DNA from: an uncultured Bacteroidales bacterium
GTDB lineage: Bacteria; Bacteroidota; Bacteroidia; Bacteroidales; UBA932
NCBI GenBank assembly: GCA_934725285.1
Contig: CAKVBK010000018.1
Location: 1-24,887, forward strand
Length of the DNA stretch: 24,887 nt
Reading direction: 5' to 3'
In this document: positions 1 to 9,400 of the stretch, one piece after another
Layout of the letters: the number at the start of each line of letters is the position of its first letter
Position numbering within the stretch: position 1 is the first letter of the stretch
Notes under the pieces: model-generated
The model's database searches: none
Told to the model about the DNA's origin: nothing
The model's input: the letters and a program-made list of their open reading frames with translations, nothing else
Made by a program: the position numbers and the translations under genes

Positions 1-2176
1 CCTGCTGAAGCTCGGCAGTGGCTGTGAATATGGCCCTGTACTGTGTCTCGGCGATGAGCGGGTAGGACATGTGCAGACGGACTCCACGGTGACCCATCAT
101 AGGGTTGACCTCGTGAAGGGCCTCGCCACGCTTCTCGATCTCCTCGACGGTCACGCCAAGCTCCTTGGCCAGCTCCTTCTTCTTTTCCTCTGTCTTAGGA
201 ACGAACTCGTGGAGAGGCGGGTCAAGCAGACGGAAGACGACAGGCTTGCCGTCCATGATCTTGAGGGTGCTCTTCACTGCCGCCTTGATGTAAGGCTCAA
301 GCTCGGCGAGAGCCGCCTTTCTTTCCTCGTCAGTGTTGCAGAGGATCATCTTGCGCAGCTTGGAGAGAGGCGCCTCTGAATGCGCTCCGTAGAACATGTG
401 TTCGATACGGAACAGCCCGATTCCCTCGGCGCCGAAATTGAGGGCCTTCTGGGCATCCTCTGGTGTGTCCGCGTTGGTCCTGACGCCAATCTTGCGGAAT
501 TTGTCCACGATTGACATGAACTTGATGAACAGAGGGTTCTCAGAAGCGTCCATCGTGTCGATCTTCTCACCGTACACAAGACCCTTTGTTCCGTTGAGAC
601 TCATCCAGTCGCCTTCCTTGAATGTGGCATTGCCGAAGGAAACGGTCTTCGCCTCGAAGTTGATCTTCATTGCCTCGCAGCCAACGATGCAGCATTTGCC
701 CCATCCACGTGCGACAAGTGCGGCGTGTGAGGTCATGCCTCCACGTGTGGTGAGGATTCCGGCGGCGGCGCGCATACCCTCGATGTCCTCAGGAGAGGTC
801 TCCTCGCGGATAAGGATGGCCTTCTTGCCGTTGGCGTTAGCCTCCATCGCGGCTTCCGAGGTGAACACGATCTGGCCGACCGCTCCGCCTGGAGATGCAG
901 GAAGACCTATCGCAAGAACCTTGGCCTTCTTTTCTGAGGCAGGGTCAAGGATCGGGTGGAGAATCTCGTCAAGCTGTGAAGGGGAAACCCTCATCACAGC
1001 GGTCTTCTCATCAATCATCTTCTCATCGATCATGTCCATGGCCATCTGGAGAGCAGCCAGACCGGTTCTCTTGCCGATACGGCACTGGAGCATCCAAAGG
1101 TGCCCCTCCTGGATGGTGAACTCGATGTCCTGCATGTCGTGGAAGTGCTGCTCAAGTCTCAGACGGATTCCGTCAAGCTCCTTGTAAACCTCCGGCATGG
1201 CGGTCTCAAGGGACTGGAGATCCTTGTTTTTCTCTGTCTTTGTGGCCTCGTTGAGAGGGTTAGGGGTGCGGATTCCCGCAACGACATCCTCGCCCTGAGC
1301 GTTGATGAGCCACTCTCCGTAGAACTTGTTGTCTCCGGTGGCGGGGTTACGAGAGAAAGCCACACCGGTAGCGGAGGTGTTTCCCATGTTACCGAACACC
1401 ATTGACTGTACGTTCACGGCTGTTCCCCAATCATCAGGAATCTTCTCGATTCTTCTGTAGGCGATGGCCCTCTTGCCGTTCCAAGACTTGAACACACCTC
1501 CGATGGAACCCCAAAGCTGGGCCTCGGCGGTGTCAGGGAAGTCCACTCCGAGAACTTCCTTTACCTTTGCCTTGAACTTCTCGCAGAGGTCCTTGAGCTC
1601 TTCGGCTGTGATGTCGGTGTCGGACTTGTAGCCCTTCTTCTCCTTGAGGTCCATCATCATCCTGTCAAGCTGCTGGCGGATTCCCTGTCCGTCGGCCGGC
1701 TCGATGCCTTCGGCCTTCTCCATCACGACATCAGAGTACATCATGATGAGACGCCTGTAAGCGTCATATACGAATCTTGGGTTGCCGGTCTTCTGGATCA
1801 TTCCGGGAAGTGTGGCTGAGCAGAGACCGATGTTGAGGATGGTGTCCATCATGCCGGGCATTGAGCTTCTGGCGCCTGAACGGCAGCTTACGAGAAGCGG
1901 ATCTGAAGGATCTCCGAACTTCTTGCCCATGATGGTCTCTGTGGCTTTCAGAGCCTCTGCGACCTCTTTCTTGAGGTCTTCGGTATAGCCTCCGCCGAGT
2001 GAGTAATACTCAGCGCAGCATTCGGTTGTGATTGTGAATCCGGCAGGTACCGGCATGCCGAGCTTGCTCATCTCGGCAAGGTTGGCTCCCTTTCCTCCGA
2101 GGAGCTCACGCATGTGTCCATCGCCCTCGGCGGTCTTGCCACCGAAACGATACACTCTTTTCTTTTTGTCGAACAT
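1..2176 (-). CDS. ppdK: Pyruvate, phosphate dikinase (3' end beyond the window)
   Basis: Cytoplasmic enzyme interconverting pyruvate, ATP and phosphate with PEP, AMP and pyrophosphate; in anaerobic Bacteroidota it serves PPi-linked glycolysis or gluconeogenesis. The minus frame is open from ATG at 2176 to the window edge, giving 725 codons of the roughly 900 usual. The N-terminus (MFDKKKRVYRFGGK, then LLGGKGANLAEM) is the family's ATP-grasp nucleotide-binding start. The PPDK-typical stretch TGDNKFYGEWLINAQGEDVV follows around residue 300. The swivelling phosphohistidine domain carries GGMTSHAA, with the catalytic His codon at 725-727 (about residue 484). GLFRIEHMFYG and NPMMGHRGVRL mark the start of the PEP-binding barrel. 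The C-terminal catalytic Cys lies outside the window. No frameshift was seen. A consensus promoter sits 46 bp upstream, so it is probably transcribed on its own. Confidence 0.97.
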   Translation of the reverse strand, partial: MFDKKKRVYRFGGKTAEGDGHMRELLGGKGANLAEMSKLGMPVPAGFTITTECCAEYYSLGGGYTEDLKKEVAEALKATETIMGKKFGDPSDPLLVSCRSGARSSMPGMMDTILNIGLCSATLPGMIQKTGNPRFVYDAYRRLIMMYSDVVMEKAEGIEPADGQGIRQQLDRMMMDLKEKKGYKSDTDITAEELKDLCEKFKAKVKEVLGVDFPDTAEAQLWGSIGGVFKSWNGKRAIAYRRIEKIPDDWGTAVNVQSMVFGNMGNTSATGVAFSRNPATGDNKFYGEWLINAQGEDVVAGIRTPNPLNEATKTEKNKDLQSLETAMPEVYKELDGIRLRLEQHFHDMQDIEFTIQEGHLWMLQCRIGKRTGLAALQMAMDMIDEKMIDEKTAVMRVSPSQLDEILHPILDPASEKKAKVLAIGLPASPGGAVGQIVFTSEAAMEANANGKKAILIREETSPEDIEGMRAAAGILTTRGGMTSHAALVARGWGKCCIVGCEAMKINFEAKTVSFGNATFKEGDWMSLNGTKGLVYGEKIDTMDASENPLFIKFMSIVDKFRKIGVRTNADTPEDAQKALNFGAEGIGLFRIEHMFYGAHSEAPLSKLRKMILCNTDEERKAALAELEPYIKAAVKSTLKIMDGKPVVFRLLDPPLHEFVPKTEEKKKELAKELGVTVEEIEKRGEALHEVNPMMGHRGVRLHMSYPLIAETQYRAIFTATAELQQ

Positions 2177-2221
2177 ATTATTAAGAATTTGTTTTATAGA
2201 CCTTCCGATAAATACAGACTA

Positions 2222-2252
2222 CAAAATTACTAAAAAACTTTGGTTGTAACAA
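2222..2252 (-). promoter_or_regulatory. Promoter of ppdK
   Basis: On the minus strand, TTG (2250-2252) is followed after exactly 20 bp by TAATTTTG (2222-2229), a full match to the Bacteroidota -7 consensus TAnnTTTG. Transcription would start near 2215, giving a 5' leader of about 40 nt before the ATG at 2176. The stretch is AT-rich and lies between the ppdK start and the PhoH gene stop. No terminator hairpin was seen between the PhoH stop and this promoter. Confidence 0.7.
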
Positions 2253-2324
2253 TTACAAAAACTTCAAAAAACTACTCCCGGACTTCAAAATATGTTATTC
2301 GAGCGTCTTGCCATTTTCATATTC

Positions 2325-3698
2325 TTACAATAATCGCGACGCGATGTCGGAAAGCTCGCTCCTCTCACCGATCTTCAGGAATATGTGTTCAAAGAGTTTC
2401 TGGCCGTCCATTTTCTCGTTCAGATGCGACAGGCCGTTGGACCATTGATCCAGATAAGGCTGGTCAATCTGGAATATGTCGCCGGTGAAAACCATCTTCG
2501 TGCCTTCTCCGGCTCTGGTGATGATCGTCTTCACTTCATTAGGAGTGAGATTCTGAGCCTCGTCGCAGATGAGGAACACCCGCCCGAGGCTCCGTCCTCT
2601 GATGTAGGCCAGAGGGGAGATGAGCAGTTTCTCTTCCTTGAGCATGGCCTCGATTCTCAAAGCCTCCTTGCTTGATGAACGGAATTGGGCCTTGATGACA
2701 TTCAGGTTGTCCATCAGCGGCTGGATGAACGGACTCATCTTGGCTTTCTGGTCTCCGGGAATGAATCCGATGTCCTGATTGCCGAGCACTATCGTGGGCC
2801 TTGTGAGGATGATCTGGTCAAAGTCTTTGGCTTGCTCCAACGCGGCCGCAAGAGCCAGCAGGGTCTTTCCTGTTCCCGCCCCGCCGGTCATCGAGACGAG
2901 CTGTATGGACGGATTCAGGCATGCGTCCAGCGCGAATTTCTGCTCATCATTGCGGGGACGGATTCCATAGGCCACCCGGTTCTTGACCAGTACAACCCGC
3001 CCTTTGCTCTCGTCGAATCTCGCACAGAGGGTCGTGTCTCCGTTTCTTACCTTGTAAAGCTGGTTGGCCTTCGGCTTCACCTTGCAGACGACCTTCCAGT
3101 CAACGGACGTGTCCGGGCTGTAGGCCAGACTTTGGATAGCCTCATGAGTGATGCCGTCAAGGTACTGTACCTCCCTGTTGGAGTTCTCGATCTTGTCCTC
3201 TTCGATCCTGTCGGTCAGGTAGTCCTGAACCTCCATTCCGGCTGCCTTGGCCTTCATCCTGAGGTTGATGTCTTTGGTGACAAGCGCTACGAACCTGTCA
3301 GGGTTGTTGTCGCGCACCCAGATGGCCGTCGCGAGAATCCTGTGGTCGGGAATGTCATCGTAGAACATCCCTTTCATGCTTTCCGGAAAAGGATGTCCGG
3401 GGTCTATCCTGATGTTACCCAACCCTTTTCCGATCGGCACTCCGTACTTTCCGAAAGATTTTCCGTCAGTGATCCGGTCGATGTCCCTCATGAATCCTCT
3501 GGCGTTGAAAGCCAGCGTGTCGTTGCCTTTCTTGAATTTGTCGAGTTCCTCTATCACGGCGATCGGAATGACCAGATCGTTGTCCTGGAACTTGCGGATG
3601 GCCTTGTAGTCGTGCAGGATGATGTTCGTGTCAAGAACAAAGATTTTGGGCTTCCTGCCGCCCCCTCCGCCATGCGGAGTGTCAGCGTATCTTGCCAT
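2325..3698 (-). CDS. PIN-domain PhoH family ATPase
   Basis: Fusion of an N-terminal PIN nuclease-like domain and a C-terminal PhoH P-loop ATPase, 457 residues, the usual arrangement in Bacteroidota; the family is linked to RNA metabolism, with exact substrates unsettled. The PIN domain (about residues 18-165) begins KIFVLDTNIILHDY with its acidic Asp, and has VIEELDKFK and LVTKDINLR. Walker A is GGAGTGKT (about 272-279) and Walker B is VFLICDEAQN (about 374-383), followed by TGD near 405. I chose the ATG at 3698 (MARYADTPHGGGGG). A longer frame reaches 3752 but opens with GTG and adds 18 residues unlike the family. It lies 67 bp after the AIR-synthase-like gene with no clear promoter between, so the two are probably cotranscribed. 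Confidence 0.93.
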   Translation of the reverse strand: MARYADTPHGGGGGRKPKIFVLDTNIILHDYKAIRKFQDNDLVIPIAVIEELDKFKKGNDTLAFNARGFMRDIDRITDGKSFGKYGVPIGKGLGNIRIDPGHPFPESMKGMFYDDIPDHRILATAIWVRDNNPDRFVALVTKDINLRMKAKAAGMEVQDYLTDRIEEDKIENSNREVQYLDGITHEAIQSLAYSPDTSVDWKVVCKVKPKANQLYKVRNGDTTLCARFDESKGRVVLVKNRVAYGIRPRNDEQKFALDACLNPSIQLVSMTGGAGTGKTLLALAAALEQAKDFDQIILTRPTIVLGNQDIGFIPGDQKAKMSPFIQPLMDNLNVIKAQFRSSSKEALRIEAMLKEEKLLISPLAYIRGRSLGRVFLICDEAQNLTPNEVKTIITRAGEGTKMVFTGDIFQIDQPYLDQWSNGLSHLNEKMDGQKLFEHIFLKIGERSELSDIASRLL

Positions 3699-3765
3699 AT
3701 ATAAATGATTGTAAAATAAATCTTTGTCAATCTGCCTCAACTGGCATTTCACGGTTTGCCTGCCG

Positions 3766-4923
3766 TCAGTCTTCCCCTTCTGAGGCCTGGCTGCCGAGCA
3801 GGGATTGCAATATGCCGGCGATTCCGCTGCCGTTGGTGTTCACTTTGACTTCGCCGGTGCCGGTCACCGGATGCCCGACAGGGTAGTATGCGATGTCTTG
3901 AAGCAGCAATTCGGCGTCGACGTAATCATAGTCTGAATCCTTGATCTGGATGATCGCTCCCGGAACTTCGGAAAACAGGACCCGGGCAATCTGTTCTTCG
4001 CCGTAGGCTCTCATTATCCCGCTGATGTCGATGTCGGCCCCGACATCAGCCGAACACATCAATTTCAGTGCCGCAAGCAATCCTCCATCGCTGACGGTGG
4101 CTGCGGAAATGGTGACTTTGTCTTCTACGAACTCCCGGATAACCTCGTAGCAGTCAATGAAATAGTCGGCATCCCCGATTTCAGGGAAGTTGTCCCCGTT
4201 CTGCCCTATGGCGTCACAGAGCAGCGATCCTCCCAGTCTGAAGTCACAAGAGTCGAACGGAACATAGATGATCCAGCTGTCAGGGGCTGCCACCAGTTTG
4301 TCCGGAACTGCCCTGCGCCTGCCCAGCACGGGATGATCGCTGCCGAAAGGGGCGTCAACGGGCAGGAATATGTCGTCGTCATCCTGATTTTCGGTCTTCT
4401 CGCATGCCCCGACCTTGAATGAAGTCGTGCAGATCCGCCCGCTTTCTGCGAACGAGTACCCGCTCAGGCATATTCCAAGATCGCTGATGTAGTCTGCCGT
4501 GGCTTCGGCGGATGAGTAGAACGCGGCCATATTTCCAAGCGGCTTGCCATTCCATCTCCATTTCGCCGCGATGGCAAGGTCGCCGAGTTTGAAGTGACCG
4601 TTCATCCAGGCCGCATCCAGAAGACCCTTTGCGATCCGGCCCTTGGTGTAGGTGTCTGAGAAAGCTGTCGGGAAAGGTCTAGGCTCGTCCAAAAGTGATA
4701 TGACTGTCGCAAGGTAGCCTTGAACGTTTTGATTCATGAATTTGTTCATGGAAGGCGAGGGGTCCGTGCTTTCATCGATGATCGGCTCGAAGTCCTCTTT
4801 TCCCTGGATGGCGTCTTCTCTTTTGGACGCGAGGCAGTCGTCAAGCATCTCAGCCGGAGTCAGCCGTCTGGAAACGCCGTCTATGATGTACTTCGAATGA
4901 AGCGCTGATGTTTTTTCTTTCAT
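3766..4923 (-). CDS. Stand-alone AIR-synthase-like protein resembling half of PurL
   Basis: A 385-residue protein without signal peptide. Its C-terminal half reads like the AIR synthase C-terminal domain of PurL (FGAM synthase): DSWIIYVPFDS, a Gly pair near LGGSLLCDAIG, then SAATVSDGGLLAALKLM (about residues 273-289), matching PurL's DVSDGG region with the Asp changed to Thr. A LFSEVPGAIIQI strand (about 316-327) follows. The N-terminal half also resembles the PurL ATP-binding fold (KGRIAKGLLDAAWMNG, then GKPLGNMAAFYSS near residue 129). The linker, second half and glutaminase of full PurL are absent. Catalysis is therefore doubtful and the substrate unknown; a regulatory or salvage role is possible. 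Its own promoter lies just upstream, divergent from folC, with PIN-PhoH downstream. Family placement is my reading of motifs, not a search result. Confidence 0.75.
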   Translation of the reverse strand: MKEKTSALHSKYIIDGVSRRLTPAEMLDDCLASKREDAIQGKEDFEPIIDESTDPSPSMNKFMNQNVQGYLATVISLLDEPRPFPTAFSDTYTKGRIAKGLLDAAWMNGHFKLGDLAIAAKWRWNGKPLGNMAAFYSSAEATADYISDLGICLSGYSFAESGRICTTSFKVGACEKTENQDDDDIFLPVDAPFGSDHPVLGRRRAVPDKLVAAPDSWIIYVPFDSCDFRLGGSLLCDAIGQNGDNFPEIGDADYFIDCYEVIREFVEDKVTISAATVSDGGLLAALKLMCSADVGADIDISGIMRAYGEEQIARVLFSEVPGAIIQIKDSDYDYVDAELLLQDIAYYPVGHPVTGTGEVKVNTNGSGIAGILQSLLGSQASEGED

Positions 4924-4941
4924 TCCGCTAGAATATGTCCG

Positions 4942-4972
4942 TAAATTTAAGTAAATTTGAGTTCAGTTCAAA
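4942..4972 (-). promoter_or_regulatory. Promoter of the AIR-synthase-like / PhoH pair
   Basis: On the minus strand TTTG (4969-4972, inside a T-run) is followed after 19 bp by TAAATTTA (4942-4949), one base off the TAnnTTTG consensus. Transcription would start near 4935, about 12 nt ahead of the ATG at 4923, so the leader is very short. Confidence 0.5.
4952..4959 (+). promoter_or_regulatory. Possible -7 element for folC
   Basis: TAAATTTG matches the Bacteroidota -7 consensus exactly and lies 35 bp before the folC ATG at 4995. No TTTG is found at the expected -33 position (about 4928-4932, where CTAGA is read), so support is weak. It sits 2 bp from the -7 element of the opposite promoter. Confidence 0.3.
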
Positions 4973-4994
4973 AAACAAGTATATCAGACATCAG

Positions 4995-6371
4995 ATGGAA
5001 CCATTTTCCAGGAAGAATTATCATAGCAAGGTCGAGGCGATCTTTACCAGATTTCCCTCGGTTCAGAAAGTCCCGTTCAAAGACGCCTACAAGCCAGGAC
5101 TGGAGAATATGCTCCGGTTCGAGGAAGTCCTTGGCAATCCGCACGATAGGCTGAGGACAATACACGTCGCCGGCACCAACGGCAAAGGCTCGGTGGCGAA
5201 TATGCTCGCTTCGGCGTTGTCCGCATGCGGCCTCAAGGCCGGCCTTTACACTTCTCCGCACATAGTGGATTTCCGTGAGCGGATGAGGGTCGCCGGACCG
5301 GGGGGGGAGGCAGAACTCGTGTCCGAGGAATATGTCTATGATTTCCTCTGCCGGTACGAGGCCGACATGGACGCCTTGAGCCTGTCCTTTTTCGAGATCA
5401 CGACCGGAATGGCCTTCAAATGGTTCGCCGATCAGAAAGTCGATGTGGCCGTCATCGAAGTCGGTCTCGGTGGCCGCCTCGACAGCACGAATGTAATCAC
5501 ACCAGACCTCTCGATCGTAACGAGCATTGCCCTCGACCATTGCGCCCTGCTTGGGAACACGTTGGCGGAGATCGCCGGCGAGAAGGCGGGGATATTCAAG
5601 AAAAATGTTCATGCGCTTGTCGGGGAATATCTTCCCGAGACCCGTCCCGTCTTCGAGGCGAAGGCCGCGGAGGTTGGCTGCCCGCTGACGTTCGCCGAGG
5701 ATGCGGACCCTTCGCTGTGGCACAGAAGCGATGAGATCCTTAGGAATATGGACCTTCGCGGCAAGTACCAGAGAAAGAACCTTCGCACCGTGCTCTCAGC
5801 CATCGACATATTGGTGAATATGCCGGAATATGCCGGTCTGTCAGACACCCAGGCTGTCGTCACCGCCATAGTCCGCACAGCTTCCAGGATGGGATTTCAC
5901 GGCCGTTGGGAAAGGCTTTCGCTCCAACCGTTCATCATCGCGGACATCGGCCACAACCCGGCGGCCCTGAAAGAGAACTTCGCGCAGCTGGAGTCGATGG
6001 TGGCTGACGGGGAGTGCTCCTCTCTGATTCTGGTCTACGCCATCATGGCCGACAAGGATCTGGATGGAATCATGCCTTTGATTCCGGCCGACGCCACATG
6101 CATATTCACGAATCCTGAGATTCACCGGGCGCTTCCTGAGAAGGAGCTGACCGCTCGCTACCGCGCCTTCTGTTCTGCCAGCGGCCGCTCCACGAACAGA
6201 ATCTATGATGCGCCTGATGTGCGTCAGGCCCTTTCGATGGCAATCAATCTGGCCCGTGAGACATCCAGAAAACCGGACAGTTCCCGCTTCTGCTTCCCGC
6301 TGATCTATGTCGGCGGCAGCACCTATCTTGTGAGCGAGGCCGTGCAGATCCTCAAGTCTCTTCCTGTGTGA
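4995..6371 (+). CDS. folC: Bifunctional folylpolyglutamate synthase / dihydrofolate synthase
   Basis: Cytoplasmic Mur-ligase-family enzyme that adds glutamate to dihydropteroate and tetrahydrofolates using ATP. It shows the folate ligase P-loop HVAGTNGKGS (about residues 57-66), the TSPHIVDFRERMRV segment, DVAVIEVGLGGRLDSTNVI with its Mg-binding acid, GEKAGIFKK, and the C-terminal domain segment IIADIGHNPAA. Length from 4995 is 458 residues, near the usual 420-450. An upstream in-frame ATG at 4935 would add 20 residues unlike the family, would leave only 11 bp to the divergent gene and would lie upstream of the likely transcript start, so I prefer 4995. The alpha-2-macroglobulin-like gene follows after 57 bp. 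Confidence 0.94.
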   Translation: MEPFSRKNYHSKVEAIFTRFPSVQKVPFKDAYKPGLENMLRFEEVLGNPHDRLRTIHVAGTNGKGSVANMLASALSACGLKAGLYTSPHIVDFRERMRVAGPGGEAELVSEEYVYDFLCRYEADMDALSLSFFEITTGMAFKWFADQKVDVAVIEVGLGGRLDSTNVITPDLSIVTSIALDHCALLGNTLAEIAGEKAGIFKKNVHALVGEYLPETRPVFEAKAAEVGCPLTFAEDADPSLWHRSDEILRNMDLRGKYQRKNLRTVLSAIDILVNMPEYAGLSDTQAVVTAIVRTASRMGFHGRWERLSLQPFIIADIGHNPAALKENFAQLESMVADGECSSLILVYAIMADKDLDGIMPLIPADATCIFTNPEIHRALPEKELTARYRAFCSASGRSTNRIYDAPDVRQALSMAINLARETSRKPDSSRFCFPLIYVGGSTYLVSEAVQILKSLPV

Positions 6372-6428
6372 TCAAGCAAGATTTTTGCAGGGCGGGATTT
6401 AACCATACATGATAATAACATTTTTGTG

Positions 6429-9400
6429 ATGAAAAATATGCTGATAACCTCCACCCTGGTGGCGATTTTTTGTCTTGCGGCGATGACTACAGCCGCGTTT
6501 GTAGGAAAAGATAAAGGTCAGAATCATGCAAAGGACGGCCTTGTGTTGACAGACCTTTGGAAAAGATATACTGCCGCCGATAAGGCCGACCGCCCGAAGG
6601 AGATGATGGCTGTGTTGGACACCATTGTCTCGAAAGCCAAGGCCGAGCGTCTGCACTACGACTTCTACGCGGCCGCCAGTCAGAAAGTTGTGGTCGCCGG
6701 CAACCGTGACTGGAGGCAGAGGGACGAGTACGGCGCATGGCTGGACAAGGAGGTCGATGAATACGCCGAACCGATTGTGACGTTCCACCACAATCTGTCC
6801 AAAGAGAGCCCGGCCTCACTGACTGATTTCGTCATTGTCAACAAGGCTCGCCTTCAGGCGGCGAGGAACGAAGCTTTCTACAGCGATGGGCTGGATGACC
6901 TCTGGACCGGGATGGTCAAGGATGACTATGAATATACCCTCTGGGTTCTTGCTGTCATCAAACGTTCGGAAAAGGCGATGTCGCTTCTGAATGAATATGT
7001 CGGCGATTCTTACCCGAAGGCCGCTTATCTGGAGTACCGCCGGATGGCCGATAAGGATTATAAATACAATGATAAAGGGCGTGCCGAGAAGATCGCTGCC
7101 GCCCGTTCGTTCGCAGAGAAGTACGCCGGAAGTGCCATGTCTCTGTACGGCAAGGCGATTGTGCTCAGAGGCCGGTTTGACAGCCTGTCCAGGAGCGTAG
7201 AAACGTCAGCGGCTTTCCGGCAGCTTCATGGATCAGCGGTTTCGGTGGCTGAGCCTGTCGAAGCCACCGAGCCGGGCTCACCAACCATGGTTCGACCGAA
7301 CTCACCAACCATCGAAGCGTCCTATAAAACCCTTTACAATGCTTGCAGCCAAGCCGAGAAGGAACGTCTCTCATATTCCAAAGGCATCGACAAGAAAATT
7401 GCCGGAAAGGTGAATGATTTCAAACTGTTGATGGAATCCCTTGACAGAAAAGAGATTGGGATATCGTTCGATAAGACTGTAGTGGTTCTGGCGCTCCGCA
7501 ACCTGTCCAAGGCCGATGTGGAGTTTGTAATGGATGCCAAAAATGCCAAGCCTTTGATCCGCAAGACGGTAAACAATCCTAATAAGAGTTTTTATGTCCA
7601 GGACACGGTGAAGGTCGAGCTGCCGAGATGCGATGACGGAGACTACATATTCACCGCAAGGAACGGAAAGGTGATCTCAAAAGCGAAATGGACAAAGAGC
7701 ACTCTTTCCATCGCCGTGCGCAAGGATGCCGAGAAGATGCGTTTCTTCGTCGCTGACTACATGACCGGTGAGCCGGTTGAAAAGGTTGACCTTGAACTTT
7801 TCCGTTCCGGGAAGACCATCGCGCGGGCCAATGATGTCGTGCTTTGCAAGGACGGCTTCACTCCTATGCCGGATGCCGTCGTGGACAGTCTGAAAGACGG
7901 GGCGGCAAGCTATCTGACAGCATCATACCGTGATCAGGATGGATTCCTTCACAAGACGGAGGAACATTACATCTACGGGGATACTGTCTATTCGTCTGAT
8001 CATGATGGGGATTCGGGGACATTCTGCGAGATATTCACGGACAAGTCAGCCTACAATCCAGGGGAGAAGGTGGAGTTCAAGGCCGTTATCTACAAGGGCG
8101 ACATGAGCAGGAGCCTTCATACCTTCGAGGAGGGGGCAAAAGTGAAGGCGGAACTCGTCAATGCCGAAGGCAATGTGGTTGGAAGTAAGGAATTGACTAC
8201 CAATGAATATGGCTCCGTGGCCGGCTCGTTTGACATTCCGTCAGGCGGCAGGAACGGGTCTTTCTATGTAAAGATCGTCAGCGGAGATGTGAATGCGTCG
8301 AAAGGAATCATCGTGGACGAGTTCATACTTCCGACCTACGACCTTGCCTTCGACAAGACCGACAGACTATTCATCGCCGGGGACACCGTCGAGGTAACCG
8401 GCAAGGTGTCCAGCTTCAGCGGGCACCCGCTGTCCGCTGCATCGGTGTCATATTCAGTTGGAAGACGAGGAAAGACTTGCGCCTCCGGCAAACTGCTTTT
8501 GGATGCGGACGGCTCTTTCAAGATACGCTTCGGAACTGACAGCGAGGATGACCTCGGCTTCTTTGGTGTGACTGTCAAGGTCACAGATGCGACAGGGGAG
8601 ACAAAGGAATTTTCCAGAGTGGTCTCGGCTCTGAAACATTTCAGCCTTGCGATTGATGTGACAAACGCGTCCAAGGGTGACATCAATCCTTCGGATGACG
8701 CATGGCTTGGAACTCCTTTCATGATTTCGGGAGAGAAGGCTGTCGTGTCGTTCGGCGTCAAGGATTTGAGAGGCAATGTGGTTAAATCTCCGGTTGAGGT
8801 AAAATATTCATTGTCGGATGATTCCGGAAAGAGACTGGCTTCCGGCAAGACGGTTTCCGGCAAGACGGAGGAACTCACGCTTCCGGCTGCCGGAATGTAC
8901 ATTCTTAAAGTCAATGCGGAAATAGTCAGGGAGGACGGCCGCAAGGTGATGGCCAAGACAAAGTTGATGTTGCTCCGCATTGATGATTCGGCAACTGTGC
9001 TCGACGCCAAGGTCAAGAACATATTCAAACTGGTGGGAGGCTGCTCTGACGGCATCTTGAACACCGGTGAGGACATCAAGGTTCAGTTCGGTGTCGGCGA
9101 AGGCCCTGTCTGGGCTGTCGTGGAACTGTTCGGCGACAAACGCCAGTTGCTTGAGCATAAGATGATTCATCTTGACGGCAATGCGGGGGAGCCTGGCTCT
9201 TTGACAGAAATCGTATATAATTATAAGGAAGAGTATCCTGATGCGGTCCGGCTGGTGGTTTTCTATTTCCGGGACGGGCGAAGATGTCTGTTCAATCAGG
9301 GGTTCAGGCGTGAGCGCAAGACTCTTGATCTGCCGTTGGCGTTCACTTCGTTCACAGACAAGGCCTTGCCGGGTACGGAATATTCATTGACGCTGAAGAC

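Noticed and set aside
1004..1034. Tandem 15-bp repeat in ppdK giving MIDEK twice
   Set aside because: PPDK proteins of relatives have a similar acidic helix at this position, so it is probably ordinary protein sequence, not an expansion.
2261..2290. Direct repeat ACTTCAAAA between the PhoH stop and the ppdK promoter
   Set aside because: Short and AT-rich, with no pairing potential; most likely chance, and not a terminator.
2685..3704. Long plus-strand open frame (339 codons) opposite the PhoH gene
   Set aside because: It is antisense to a clear PIN-PhoH gene and its translation shows no recognisable domain; it is a shadow of codon bias. The same holds for the 251-codon frame at 4968-5723 opposite folC.
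3699..3752. 18-codon N-terminal extension of the PhoH protein
   Set aside because: It opens with GTG, and the extra residues do not fit the family, whereas ATG at 3698 gives the expected short lead into the PIN domain.
6372..6428. Promoter between folC and the alpha-2-macroglobulin-like gene
   Set aside because: A TTTTTG at about 6382-6387 is present, but no TAnnTTTG follows at 19-20 bp; read-through from folC is as likely.
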